DNA of 64,000 nt from Dipteris shenzhenensis (lineage: Eukaryota; Polypodiophyta; Polypodiopsida; Gleicheniales): the NCBI GenBank assembly GCA_047967505.1, contig CM106538.1; one strand, 5' to 3'. Below the pieces are notes generated by a model that was not told where the DNA came from, ran no database searches, and saw only the letters and a list, made by a program, of their open reading frames with translations. Positions 32,201 to 42,349 of the stretch are shown piece by piece. Position 1 is the first letter of the stretch. The number at the start of each line of letters is the position of its first letter. The translations under genes and the position numbers were made by a program.

Positions 32201-33630
32201 ACAATGCTGATGGGTCTGTTAGCAGGTATAAGGCAAGATTGGTTGCCAAAGGTTTTGCACAGACATATGGAATTGACTATGAGGAAACTTTCAGCCCAGT
32301 TGCAAGGATGGCAACCGTGAGAGCAGTAATTGCTATGGCTGCTGCAAAGGGATGGTCTTTGCATCAGATGGATGTGAAAAATGCCTTCTTGCATGGTGAC
32401 TTGCAGGAAGAGGTTTATATGATGCAGCCAGAAGGTTATGAGGATAATGCACACCCCGATTTTGTATGCAGGTTGCGCAAAGCCTTGTATGGCTTAAAAC
32501 AGGCGCCGAGGGCATGGTCAGACAAGATAGGGCAATATCTTGTCACTATTGGATTTCAGATTTCCAATTCAGATTTTTCACTTTATGTGAAAAGGACAAA
32601 CAGAGGGATTGTGCTTATAGTCATCTATGTTGATGACTTGATTATTACAGGTGATAGTGATGCAGACATTAATGAAGTGAAGCTGCTGTTGAAGCAGAAA
32701 TTTGAGATGAAGGATTTGGGAGAGCTGCGTTACTTCTTGGGCATTGAGGTTATTAGATCCCCGAGTGGGATATGGCTGTTGCAAAGGCAATACGGTTTGG
32801 ACATGCTGTCCAAATATGGGATGACAGGCTGTAAGCCTATTTCTGTTCCATTGGAGCAGAATGTGAAGCTCAATGCAGAAACAGGTGAGCTTCTTGAAGA
32901 TATTACTATGTACAGGCGCATAGTAGGTAGCTTAATTTACATGACTATAACCAGACCAGATTTGAGCTATGCTGTGGGGCTGGTGAGTCAGTTTATGCAG
33001 GCACCGAGGAAGCCACATTTGGATGCGGCTAGGCGCATACTGCGGTATGTGAAGTCCACATTGCATTATGGACTGTTTTATGAAGCTGGCTGTGCATTAC
33101 AGGTACATGGATACACAGATGCTGACTGGGCTGGTAGTGTCTCAGACAGGAGATCTACTAGTGGTTTTATGTTTTCCCTTGGGAGTGGTGCCATCAGTTG
33201 GAGCAGCAAGAAGCAGCCAACAGTTGCCTTGTCGAGCACAGAGGCTGAGTACAGGGGTGCAGCAATGGCTGCATGTGAGGTAGCTTGGTTACGGAAGCTA
33301 CTTGCAGATATGGGACAGTCAGTTCATGCAGCAGTTGTCATTCATTGTGACAACATTAGCAGCATCATGCTTGCTAATAACCCAGTTTATCATGCTAGAA
33401 CGAAGCACATTGAGGTGCATTATCACTTTGTGAGAGAGAAGGTTCTAGCTGGTGAGATTGATCTTGTCTATGTCAGCACTGAGGAGCAGGTGGCTGATAT
33501 CTTTACGAAGGCATTGGGTACCGAGAAGCTTCGCAGATTTAGGAGCTTGCTTGGTGTACGTGAGATGGATTTGAGCTTGAGGGGGAGTGTTGAGATATCA
33601 AGCTCTATCCCCGACATATCTCCTGGATGA
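29275..33630 (+). CDS. Ty1/copia gag-pol polyprotein, intact
   Basis: I chose ATG 29275 (MSENLSTIVSEKL) because copia gags usually start just before the LDKNNFQAWKFRM block; an in-frame ATG at 29248 lies nine codons upstream. Numbered from 29248: gag to about 220; an Arg/Gly and Gln-rich stretch (about 221-275); zinc knuckle CYYCGKPGHKENTC at 281-294; protease DSGA at 349-352; gag-pre-integrase WHKRIGHV near 484; integrase catalytic D551, D613, E649 (61 and 35 residues between); reverse transcriptase with YVDD at 1127-1130; RNase H with D1291, E1334 and D1368. The stop (33628-33630) lies inside the 3' LTR, so the last 14 codons are LTR-encoded. No inactivating change was seen. Confidence 0.97.
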   Translation: MSENLSTIVSEKLDKNNFQAWKFRMTNFLMGKGVWDYISGETAEPVLGTAPTPAELKAFKEWHEKARKCLYWLSVSISDSMIVHIQDLETPKEAWDTLVKLYSTNTKARKMQLKQELHNVQRKNLNINEYSLKVKGLADSLASIGAPVDDEDLVSVTLNGLGKDYAQFRTSIGVRETFPDFQELIALLLSEEQRNGGSATSTSQETAFYSNTGRGRGRGRGRSGGRAGNQNQQQQQENQSYGGGRGSSRGRGSQRGRGSWQRNQQVNSSTECYYCGKPGHKENTCYKKQNDIKSGKLQQSNYASSSGHGDDRNEHLFVMQHMVNSMSGDAAACNDVWYVDSGASNHMTSHGEWFHDVKNLDKPGYVETGDDTAHPITQVGKVPLAMQDGKTKYLADVLHVPKITKNLVSVGQMVEQGLQVRFNPDGCFVEDLKNKCRLVAKGNKNGRMFTLDVDMPEVKAAMFAHGRGVIADIEIWHKRIGHVNIQRLKSMQTKNIVAGLPKFRVEGMQKVCEACQMGKQARHAFPKNAKVSKRPLEVIHSDVWTTKAASIGGCHYYVTFIDDYTRKVWIYFMKHKSEVFSHFKAFKAMVEKEKGVHIKVLRSDGGGEYFSEEFCEYLKEQGIQRKYSCRSTPQQNGVAERKNRHIAEVGRAILNEKNMPDYFWAEAVATAVYIMNRTPTAAVHGMTPEEMYTGQKPDISHLKVFGCIAYVHVPDEKRTKLDPKAKKCIFIGYAQHQKGYRCYNPSTRKMQVSRDVVFDEMSSWYAPTVMVGDADAGNGNAAINAEQQSQALSGPRESSTSGSNAWTGRLRSSESSHGSPDSVVQVSHKGKEKVDHAPVFDVSAGSSHVDGESSGSEMSLDEELGIPSVVTPGARKGRHDLKTPATDPVVRRSTRIKYPVDRLRYDGYTAHHYAYMVKVLEEPEPTCFEDAAGHKNWEAAMDEEMAALDANHTWDLMPLPHDKKAIGCKWVYKVKHNADGSVSRYKARLVAKGFAQTYGIDYEETFSPVARMATVRAVIAMAAAKGWSLHQMDVKNAFLHGDLQEEVYMMQPEGYEDNAHPDFVCRLRKALYGLKQAPRAWSDKIGQYLVTIGFQISNSDFSLYVKRTNRGIVLIVIYVDDLIITGDSDADINEVKLLLKQKFEMKDLGELRYFLGIEVIRSPSGIWLLQRQYGLDMLSKYGMTGCKPISVPLEQNVKLNAETGELLEDITMYRRIVGSLIYMTITRPDLSYAVGLVSQFMQAPRKPHLDAARRILRYVKSTLHYGLFYEAGCALQVHGYTDADWAGSVSDRRSTSGFMFSLGSGAISWSSKKQPTVALSSTEAEYRGAAMAACEVAWLRKLLADMGQSVHAAVVIHCDNISSIMLANNPVYHARTKHIEVHYHFVREKVLAGEIDLVYVSTEEQVADIFTKALGTEKLRRFRSLLGVREMDLSLRGSVEISSSIPDISPG
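33577..33587 (+). other. Polypurine tract of intact copia element
   Basis: TTGAGGGGGAG directly precedes the 3' LTR start TGTTGAG and overlaps the coding frame (LRGS). Confidence 0.9.
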
Positions 33631-33884
33631 CTATCATTTATGTCACCGTCTATGTTAGTTGTACTCGTGGTGTAGTTAGACTACCACGTATGTTTTGGTT
33701 TGGGTTCACATATGAACCACGTATTCTAGGTTTTGACATATAGGGTATTTCCCTCTTCTATTGTATTGTTGTTGTGTGCAAAAGTGAAGAAAGGCTTCAC
33801 CCTCCAACCTTGTGTCCTCTCTCTTTTGTGTGTTGTGAAGAAAGCTGAACTTGAGTCTCCTATCTCTCTCCCTTATTCTTTACA
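33588..33884 (+). repeat. 3' LTR of intact copia element
   Basis: 297 bp, the same sequence as 28400-28696. It supplies the C-terminal codons and stop of gag-pol, and is followed by the GCCTT duplication. Confidence 0.96.
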
Positions 33885-34140
33885 GCCTTTTGCCTTGACG
33901 GAGTTGAAGAAACATGCGAGACAATATATGCAGCAAGCAGACTCTCTTGACACGTTACACAGAAAACAAATCGTATGGATCAGATATGTGCAATGTATAT
34001 TGTCTATGAATGGCTTAGTAGGAGTAAGATTCACCATTTCAGCCACAAGAAGTGCTTCCAAACTAGAAAATTCATGCATATTTGCTAGATAGAACTAACC
34101 ATTTTGTCCTCTTTGTCTAGAGAATTGTATTTGCTATATA

Positions 34141-34455
34141 GCTATCTAGGAAATGTGAGCCTTTATATGGAGAATCAACTGGAATTTTCCTTTCTTATAT
34201 AGGAAATTTGAGTACCTATATTGTGCTATCTAGTAAATGTGACTTTGTATATGGAGAATAGATTGGATTTCAAGTTTGTTATATAGTGAATTATATTTCC
34301 CATATTGTACAAGTATATTGCTATGTAGTAAATGTGAGTTTTTATATGGAGAATAACGTGAATAGTTTGCTATGTAGGGAAGTGTATTTCCTATATAGCC
34401 CAAGTATGTTGCTATTTAGGAAATGTGAGTTTGCATATGGAGAATGAAGTAGCAT
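34141..34455. repeat. About 90 bp tandem repeat, four copies
   Basis: Copies start near 34141, 34224, 34320 and 34411 with GCTATCTAGGAAATGTGAG or close variants, followed by TATATGGAGAAT. Spacing is 83, 96 and 91 bases. The intervening parts also share TATATAG and GAAATTTGAG-like words. There is no coding potential. Confidence 0.75.
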
Positions 34456-34459
34456 CTAT

Positions 34460-35505
34460 AATTCCTATATAGAAAATGAGGTTTTTATCAAGCAAATTGG
34501 AGAGAATGTATCTATCTATTACTTATTAACCATGGACAAAGGAAAAAAGAAGCAAGGACACTTGGCAACTTGGAGACCAAGAGCATGCCATATATCCAAA
34601 ATTTGAGCCTTTGGACCTTTGAAACTACTCTCCTTCATTTGAGAATTTTGAATTGGAAATGATGCTTGAAACTACCTTCACAATTTTTGAATTTGAAGCA
34701 ATGCATACCTCATGACTGTTTACAAAAACTGACGTTTTAATAGTTAATAAATTATTTGAAACTTTGCAAACATTAAGCAGCAGTCTTTTGTGAACTAGAT
34801 ATGCCACAATACATGATTCATGCAATTCAATCACATCCGTCCATAAAATTGACCAAGGTTGGACGCATCTACATCTATTTATGACCTTCAAGGGACAAAA
34901 CATGAATTTCGTAAGAGATATAACTAGATTACATGGTTTTTGCAAGAAATATAACTAGATTCAAGGATGATTCCTTGATGATTCACGTTTAAAACATGCA
35001 TACTTTGACTGAATATCTAGTGTTGTAATGATTTACATTTTGAATGTGCATAATGCAACTTCATACGTTAATCCAATTCTACAGTGTCATTCAAGATCCT
35101 ATTCAATCTGCCTTGTATCACAAATAGTAGAGTCTTCTAGCTTGTCACCATCATATTTTAAGACTTCCTTGTTAGGTTCTAAATCCAAAATGCATACATT
35201 TAAATCAATTTGGATTTGATTATTGTATCTTTGAGGGCCCAAAACACACAATGGTATTTGTGGCTTCATTGGTCTAGAAGGCGATGAGGATGAGCCAAAC
35301 ACAAGCCTTCTAGTTGAGGTCTAGACCTCAACTTACTACAAGCCCAAACAACTCGCAGTTGATCTCCTCGATTGACTAAGTTAAAATATAATTGAGGGCT
35401 ATCTAAAGAATTCCTCACATAATTTTTCCTAGGAAGAAGACTGATGCTCATAGGCACGACGGGCATCTGCCATAAAACCCCTGCGTGGGGCAGACAAAAC
35501 ATCTT
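34460..35505. other. Intergenic stretch, weak minus ORFs only
   Basis: Minus-strand frames at 34945-34625 and 35565-35266 and a plus frame at 35028-35219 have no recognisable domain. The sequence is AT-rich and looks non-coding. Confidence 0.4.
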
Positions 35506-35508
35506 GAC

Positions 35509-35600
35509 TTCTCCCCTCACGTTCCCTTTTCCTACATGGCCCTTGAGCGTCGCCATGCCTAGCATCTAGCCCCTTTTCTCAAATTCTTTTCTAGTTAATA
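35509..35600 (+). repeat. End of a Ty3/gypsy LTR, opposite orientation
   Basis: CTTCTCCCCTCACGTTCCCT through TTCTTTTCTAGTTAATA is the reverse complement of the LTR outer end at 492-590 with few mismatches. It ends precisely at the LTR border TAATA. The sequence after it does not match that element's interior, so this is a truncated solo end. Confidence 0.75.
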
Positions 35601-35926
35601 GTAGCCATCTCGAGAGTTTCACTACCAAGATCTTGACTAACAAGCTGCTCTAGACTAGTTTGGGTGCTTTCAAGTATAGGCTCTAACTGCTCTAGACCAT
35701 TATGGGAGCTTTCAAGTATGGGATCATCACTTCTTGCTAGTACATCATAGCATGGATGAAGCTGCGAGTTGTCAACTACAATCTCCTCACTACTTGGAAG
35801 TACATCTACTTTTCTTATTACTGGTACATCCTTAAGTAGTCCACTTCCCTCTCCCTTCAAAATAATCTCTTTATGAGGTTTCATGCTCTGCATTTGGACC
35901 TCTATTGCTTTCCCTTTCCCTTCCAC
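35591..35926 (-). CDS. Unidentified acidic minus-strand ORF
   Basis: 111 codons starting MEGKGKAIEVQMQSMKPHKE. It is acidic overall and holds an internal repeat (PILESSHNGLEQL, then PILESTQTSLEQL). Its C-terminus runs into the LTR scrap at 35600, so the original end may be lost. I recognise no family. It may be a truncated retroelement accessory ORF or simply chance. Confidence 0.25.
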   Translation of the reverse strand: MEGKGKAIEVQMQSMKPHKEIILKGEGSGLLKDVPVIRKVDVLPSSEEIVVDNSQLHPCYDVLARSDDPILESSHNGLEQLEPILESTQTSLEQLVSQDLGSETLEMATIN

Positions 35927-36059
35927 TGCAGCAATTTATTTTTCTTCCTTCTTATTGCTGCCTTCTTTTATGACCAATGGAACCTCAATGCTTCTTTGTA
36001 ATCTCTCATCCATTCTCTTCTTTGTGCGTAGTTCTGGGTTTGAGTTCTCTGATGTAGTA

Positions 36060-36687
36060 GGCACATTTTTGCACATTTAGGAAGACCTATTTAATTTTGT
36101 ATTAGGGATTATTGAGTCTTATTTTCCCTAATAAATCCCACAAATAAGCATATAGTTAGTGCCTACCTAATTGACACATCACTGCACTCACACGATTTTG
36201 CATAGGCACATAATAGATTGCATCAATAATAGTACCACACACTTTCATTCCATACTCTCAAAGCATGCAATGAATTCACAAGCAGGACAAGAAGCTATGC
36301 CAAAACTCAAGATGAATTGGCAAAAGAGTCTGCAGCCTCAATAAAACGAGACCCCCGCCAAACATCACAACTGTCTCCTAAATGTAAAAATATCAGACTT
36401 GCATACAAACTTATCCTACAAGCTCAATGATATGGGTGCAATCACATCCAACATGTATGCAAGATACAAGAAATGCCAGCCTCAACAACGAGACCTCCGC
36501 CAAACCTCTTCCCAAGAAGATTGAATGGTAGAGTCCACAGCCTTAGCAATGATATCCCCTTTGAAATTCACAACCGTCTACCCCTCCTCAAGAGGAGATA
36601 AGCTTCCTGACTACATACCATAAATTGTATGGTGCAAAAGCATTATAGTAGCAATGACTCGCATGCCACAAGCTTAATAGCCCACTG
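36060..36687. other. Intergenic stretch, imperfect direct repeat
   Basis: GCCAAACATCACAACTGTCTCC near 36356 and GCCAAACCTCTTCCC near 36492 sit in two similar neighbourhoods (GCAAGATACAAGAAATG, TCAATAAAACGAGACCCCCG, CAACAACGAGACCTCCG). This suggests an old duplication of about 130 bases. No gene. Confidence 0.4.
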
Positions 36688-37012
36688 GTATTACACTAGG
36701 CAATGCCCGTGGTGGCTCAAATGTTTTAAGCAAATGACAATCCAATCTTTGTTCTTGTTGATGCACTCCATCCATGAAAAAAACTCGTCTCGATTCTCAC
36801 CATGTTGTATGAAACTCATGCCAATTCTTGGGATAGAGAGTGCCTTATTGACATTCTTTTATCAATAAGGAATCCCAACCCTTGGGATTAAAGACTTTCC
36901 TGGTACTTTCGGGTTCCCACCACCATGGGGCAAGGGTAATTACCATCTAGTCTTATTTCTTGTTGATGGACACCATCCATGAAAGAAACTCATCCCAATT
37001 TTTACCATGCTT
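36688..37012 (-). repeat. Left inverted arm, about 1.3 repeat units
   Basis: It contains, on the minus strand, the same order of blocks as the right array: ATGCACTCCATCCATG (as complement), AATCCCAACCCTTGGGAT and CCACCACCATGGGGC, ending with a second start of the unit. Identity is about 85-90 percent by eye. Confidence 0.8.
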
Positions 37013-37199
37013 GGCGTGCTTGGTGTTACAAATATTTTAGATAACCCCTATAGGAGTAAAAGCGATTCCACTATGAAATGTCTTAGCAATTTTATCTTAA
37101 TTTATAAATGTAAATTTAAGTTTTTAGTAATGGATTTTTATTGTTTTCATTCTTTGGTTAAGGAGGGTGTCTTATGTAATATGTTTTACAATTTCAAGA

Positions 37200-37760
37200 A
37201 TTTGCAATGGTTGTGCCTATTCATGAGAAATTCATAGATCATGCTTGGTTTATGATGGAGAAGCCAAAGAACTACCACCTTGTTATTACTTCAACGAAAG
37301 TGACAAGTCCCAAATTTTCTAGCCAAGCAATTGGAAGTGCTGGAGTTGTCTTGAAGTTGGATGTATTTCTACACAGGGACTTCATGATAGCCATATGTGA
37401 TGACAACATGAAGGGCCAACGTGTACTAAAGTTGAGGACAAGCTCTAAGAAGTACTTCTTATGAGAAGTGCCAAACTCCGTAAAGTATCCATATATAGGT
37501 GATGCCTTGAGTTCTCTTAAGGCTATATGAGATGCATTACCAGATATTCAGGATGGTCAAGATGGTGGTATACTTGGATCTTCTCAAGATTTTGTACAAC
37601 CTTTACCTTCGGTCCCAACTATCCAAGCGCCACAAGTGTAGACTACAATGAGCAAAAAAAAGAAAAAGACATCGTCAAAGCTGATATGGAAGCTATGGCT
37701 GTCCCTCGAAGAGGAGAAAAAAGGCCTCAACTTGAAAGAATTGACCCAAAAGTAACCCAA
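37200..37760 (+). pseudogene. Unidentified ORF within the inverted-arm element, N-terminal part
   Basis: The plus strand has MVVPIHEKFIDHAWFMMEKP then SAGVVLKLDVFLHRDFMIAI (37207-37464), stop, and a later acidic and Lys-rich segment. I do not recognise the family. It is distantly like the first block of the transposase-like element at 43.2 kb in being a short domain before a broken core, but I see no clear alignment. Confidence 0.35.
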
Positions 37761-37959
37761 TTATAGCATGGTGAGAGGTTGGATGATGATGACAGTGATA
37801 GCAAGGATGAAGAAGCTAAAGAAGCCAAGCTTATAGAATCACTACTTGCAGGTACTCTTATAAATGCCAATCTACACTCCGATAGTGATGAAGGGTATAC
37901 ATGGGGATTCTCATAGTATTTAGTGCCAACAACACACATCAATTGAGCTACTTCATTTA

Positions 37960-40053
37960 CCAATTAAACAAAGCTAGATGAAAAGTTTGCAAGAAAGTTA
38001 TATGAGGATGCAAGGCAGGCCAAAAACACCAGCTCCCAGTAATATCATGCTACATCCAATATCATTCAAGAAGCTTGTAAGTGATGATTTAGTGTTGTAT
38101 GATGTATCTTCCCGTATGCATGCAGACTTCTGTACAACATTTCAAGAATTCAAACTGACATTGTTCAAGAAGTAGCACTTTATGAGAGCAGATACAAGGA
38201 TGATGATGAAAAGTATATGCTATCTAGAAATAGATTCCTTGAAAAGTGTAGGTTTGAGCCCATTAATGGGCAACCCTTCTGTGAGGCATGTAGAATTGCA
38301 TTTGAGGAGACCAGAAGAGGAAACTTACCATCCAAGGAGTATATGCAAAAGTTTGCAAGAGTCATCGCTTATATTTGTTTGTTCGAAGATGACTTGAAGT
38401 ATATATTGGAATCCCTCAAGTTCAATAATGAACCTTTTCAAAAGAAGAAGAAGTCAACTCTTTTAGAGGTTCTTCTTAAAGCAAGAGAGTTATGGATTAG
38501 GTGCAAGAAGCCACCCCTCTCAAAGGGTAAGAGACCCACTGTGGAGTACTTAGGAGAGTAGGTGCAATTTTATAGGTGCTTTATAGCTATTGTAAATGAT
38601 GTTCAGCCAAGTCTTGTAGAAGTTACAAGAGCCGTCAATAAATATAGGGATTATACGTGCATTGTATTTCATCTTGAAACAATCTTTCAATGGATGTATG
38701 CATTGCATTTGAATCTGGTACGATATCCTTTGAGTCACCTGAGCATGAGGTAAACAAGAAGCAGAAAGTGATAAAGGTTATGCCAATTATTTGGTGGAGG
38801 CCATTGAGATATAGTACTGACAAAATAGTAGTGAAGTTGGTTTGCCAAAAGTTACTAAATGGAGAATGCTTTTTTGGTAAGAAGAGCAAGCAAGGAGCCT
38901 TGAAGAAATAGTTAACCAGGAAGTAAAGACTAAAGCTGCATATAGAGCATTAAAGTTTTTGCTTCATTCAGATGAAGAGTTGGTGGATCAAAAGTATTAG
39001 GTGGACAAGCAAAAAGCACGTGCGCTAGGAAAAATGGTTGACAAGAACTGGGCCTCGCAATGGATAAAATCATGGGATAAAGATGCAGCACCAACAAAGG
39101 AGCTTCGAGCTAAGATGCCTATTTGCATGGAGTTGATGTATGCACATATAAAGTCAAAAACCATTAAAAACAAGATGCAGCTTCAAGTCCTTAATGAGTC
39201 TTTCATGTTCTCCTATGACATTGCAATGTTTGTCAAAGGGTAATTCAAATTATGTTATTGTCAAGGGAGTCGATACGGAAAGATTTATGGCTACAATGGA
39301 CAGTGAACCTTGGGATAACCCATATGCATTTTTCTTTGATGAACTATAGGATTTGTCAGTGTAGGGGATTGTTTAGCTTATACGAATTGTGATACAAGGC
39401 CCTATGGCAAGACAACCAAGAGCAACATTTGTCATGTTTATCACAGATTCACAGCGAGATGCATTGCTTGCTAGTTTGAAATCTGCATTTAGGGGTGTCA
39501 TTGGAAAGATGTTGCATGGTATGGTTTTGTGGCATGAGCATAGTTATCATGGTGACACTGGCATCTAAATCTTGCAACCCTTGATGGTTGCATTTATGCA
39601 TAGGGGTGATGGTCCATTATTTGAAGTTCCCCAAAGACTCTTCATCTCTTGTTCCAAGAGAGAGAAACATTAAAAATAGTCTCCCCTTCTCTTAATTATC
39701 GACATCCAAAGCATCCTTCTCTGATAAAAGAGATAGTAGAAGCATATCGGTTGAAAGGTTGGAATGTAGCATTGTATGGAATGAGGTTAGTTGCAGAGAC
39801 TATATTACGAAAAGGAATTGATGTGGTTGTCATTGATGCCCTCCATCAGATTCAGTACTTTGATACTTACTTCAATTGCATGCCTACATTCTATGATAAA
39901 GAGGAAGGGAGCTCAGATGTGGAATCAAGCAAAAAAGTGCAGCATGGCTCAAGTGAGAAAGTGGTAGAAAATGTAGACTCTACTACTCGTGGTGGTGGAA
40001 ACCTGAAAGTATCGGGGAAAGTCTTTATCCCAAGGTTTGGGATTCCTTGTTGA
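37960..40053 (+). pseudogene. Unidentified broken ORFs of the inverted-arm element
   Basis: Plus-strand frames at 38217-38561 (CRFEPINGQPFCEACRIAFE with a Cys pair), 38562-38753, 39001-39243 (MVDKNWASQWIKSWDKD) and 39649-40053 (LIKEIVEAYRLKGWNVALYG) look like pieces of one long protein interrupted by stops and frameshifts. The last frame runs into the repeat array (TTRGGGNLKVSGKVFIPRF), so the array begins inside or right after the coding region. No catalytic motif could be assigned. Confidence 0.4.
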
Positions 40054-41134
40054 TAAAAGAATATCCAACAAGGCACTCTCTATCCCAAGAGTTAGGATGA
40101 GATTCATGAAGCATGGTAAGAATCTGGATGAGTTTCTGTAATGGATGGTGTCCATCAACAAGGCAAGAAGATTGGATTAGAGATTATCTAAAACATTTGA
40201 ACCACTACGGGCATTGCCTAGTGCAATGACCCCTACCCCATGGTGGTGGGAACCCGAAAGTACCGAGAAACTCTTTATCCCAAGGGTTGGGATTCCTTGT
40301 TGAGATAAAAGAATATCAACAAAGCACTCTCTATCCCAAGAATTGGGATGAGTTTCATACAGCATGGTGAGAATCGAGACAAGTTTCTTTCATGGATGGA
40401 GTGCATCAACAAGAAGCAAGATTGGATTGTAATTTGCCTAAAACATTTGAGCCACCACGTGCATTGCCTATTGCAATGACCCCTACCCCATGGTGGTGGG
40501 GACTCAGAAGTACTAGGAAAGTCTTTAACCCAAGGGTTGGGATTCCTTGTTGATAAAAGAATATCAACAAGGCACTCTCTATCCCAAGAGTTGGGATGAG
40601 TTTCATGAAGCATGGTAAGAATCTAGATGAGTTTCTGTAATGAATGGTGTCCATCAACAAGGCAAGAGGATTGGATTACAGTTTATCTAACACATTTGAA
40701 CCACCACGAGCATTGCCTAATGTAATGGCCCCTACCCCATGGTGGTGGGAGAACCTGGAAGTCCCAGGAAAGTCTTTATCCCAAGGGTTGGGATTCCTTA
40801 TTGTTGATAAAAGAATATCAACAACAAGGCACTCTCTATCCCAAGAGTTGGGATGAGTTTCATGAAGCATGGTAAGAATCTGGATGAGTTTTTGTAATGG
40901 ATAGTGTCCATCAACAAGGCAAGAAGATTGGATTATAGTTTTTCTAAAACATTTGAACCACCACGCACATTGCCTATTCCAATGACTCTTATCCCGTGGT
41001 GGTGGGAACCCGAAAGTATCGGGAAAGTCTTTATCCCAAGGGTTAGGATTGCTTACTGATAAAAGAGTATCAACAAGGCACTCTCTATCCCAAGAGTTGG
41101 GATGAGTTTCATGAAGCGTGGTAAGAATCTGGAT
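39990..41134 (+). repeat. Right array, about 4.5 tandem units of 250 bp
   Basis: The block GGGATTCCTTGTTGATAAAAG recurs at about 40039, 40287, 40541, 40793 and 41046 (spacing 248-254), always with TATCCCAAGAGTTGGGATGAG and CCATGGTGGTGGG in the same order. Each unit carries two short palindromes, ATCCCAAGGGTTGGGAT and ATCCCAAGAGTTGGGAT. Units are well conserved, so the array is younger than the broken ORFs beside it. Confidence 0.9.
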
Positions 41135-42345
41135 ATAAATAGATTAACTTAATATAAATTGATTAACTTAAATTAAATATATAAACTTAACTAATTTAAA
41201 TCGATTAACTTAAATTAAATAGATTAGCTTAAATAAATTTAAAATGATTTAAATTAATTCAAATAGATTAACTCTAATTAAATATATTAATTTAAATAGA
41301 TTAAATCAAATTAAATATATTAATTTAATTAATTTAAATAGATTAGCTTAAATTCATTCAAATCTACTAACTTAAATTAAATAGACTAATTCAATTTATT
41401 TAGATAGATTAAATTTATTTAAGATAACAAATTTCTTTTATTTAATTAATTAAATTTAGGCAATTACCTTAAATTAACTAATTTAAATAGATTAACTGAT
41501 CTTAATTTAATATTTAAATAGATTAAATTTATTCACTTTAATTAATTTAAATAGATTAAATAAATTACCTTATATTAATTTGTTAATTATTTTAATTTAT
41601 TAATTAGTTATTTATTTATTTTAAATCATTAACTTAAATTAATTTAAATTAACTAATTTTAGTAGATTAACTAATCTCAATTTAATATGTAATTTGTCTT
41701 TAATTTATTAATTGACTTTAGTCAATTAAATTAAATTGATTATCAAATTAATTGGGCAATTAATTTGATATATTAGTTAATCTAATTTAGTCGATTAACT
41801 AGTTAAATAGATTAGCTTAAATTGATTTAAATCTACTAACTTAAATTAAGTAGACTATTTTAATTTATTGAAATAAATTAAATTTATTTAAGATAATTAA
41901 TTTCTTCTATTTAATTAATTAATTTAAATAAATTACCTTAAATTTATTGGTTAATTTATTTGATTTATGAATCAATCATTTATTTATTTAGTTAATTTAA
42001 ATCAATTACCTTAAATTAACTAATTTAAATAAATTAACTTATCTTAATTTAATATTTGAATAGATTAGATTTATTCACTTTAATCAATTTAAATTGATTA
42101 AATAAATTACCTTATATTAATTTGTTAATTAATTTAATTTATTAATTAGTTATTTATTTATTTATTTTAAATTATTAACTTAAATAAACTAATTTTAGTA
42201 GATTAACTAATCTTAATTTAATATGTAATTAGTCTTTTCTAATCTAATAATTTATTAATTGACTTATCTTAATTTTAACTTAACTTAAATTGAGTTCAAC
42301 GATAGGATTTTTTAAAAAATACTTTTACATCTTGATTTTTTTCTT
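41135..42345. repeat. Extreme AT-rich degenerate satellite
   Basis: About 1.2 kb is made almost entirely of words such as TTAAATTAAATAGATTAACT and ATTAATTTAAATAG. It has hardly any G or C and no open frame of interest. Larger blocks repeat, for example near 41440-41640 and 41940-42200, suggesting a duplication of about 560 bases. Confidence 0.85.
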
Positions 42346-42349
42346 AATT

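Larger units (their letters stand above)
28400..33884 (+). mobile_element. Intact Ty1/copia retrotransposon
   Basis: 5485 bp with 297 bp LTRs (28400-28696 and 33588-33884) that I read as identical. The primer binding site, polypurine tract and 5 bp target duplication GCCTT (28395-28399, 33885-33889) are all perfect. One uninterrupted gag-pol frame fills the interior. Together these show a recent insertion and possibly an active element, in strong contrast to the decayed elements around it. Confidence 0.97.
36688..41134 (+). mobile_element. Putative DNA transposon with inverted arms made of tandem repeats
   Basis: A left arm (36688-37012) is the reverse complement of the repeat unit of a right array (39990-41134). 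Between them lie about 3 kb of broken plus-strand ORFs. This geometry resembles DNA transposons with long, internally repeated inverted ends (foldback type). I could not identify terminal bases, a target duplication or a known transposase, so the transposon reading is inference. An alternative is an inverted insertion of satellite units around unrelated sequence. Confidence 0.5.

Noticed and set aside
29382-33283. Many minus-strand and alternate-frame ORFs across the intact copia element
   Set aside because: Shadows of the gag-pol frame; none shows a motif or consistent composition.
28340-33925. Shared AACATGCGAGACA at 28344 and about 33912 on either side of the copia element
   Set aside because: It lies outside the exact GCCTT duplication and does not extend; probably chance or an older local repeat.
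37727-40870. Minus-strand ORFs repeated across the 250 bp array
   Set aside because: The same short frame recurs because the DNA repeats; it is not a gene family.
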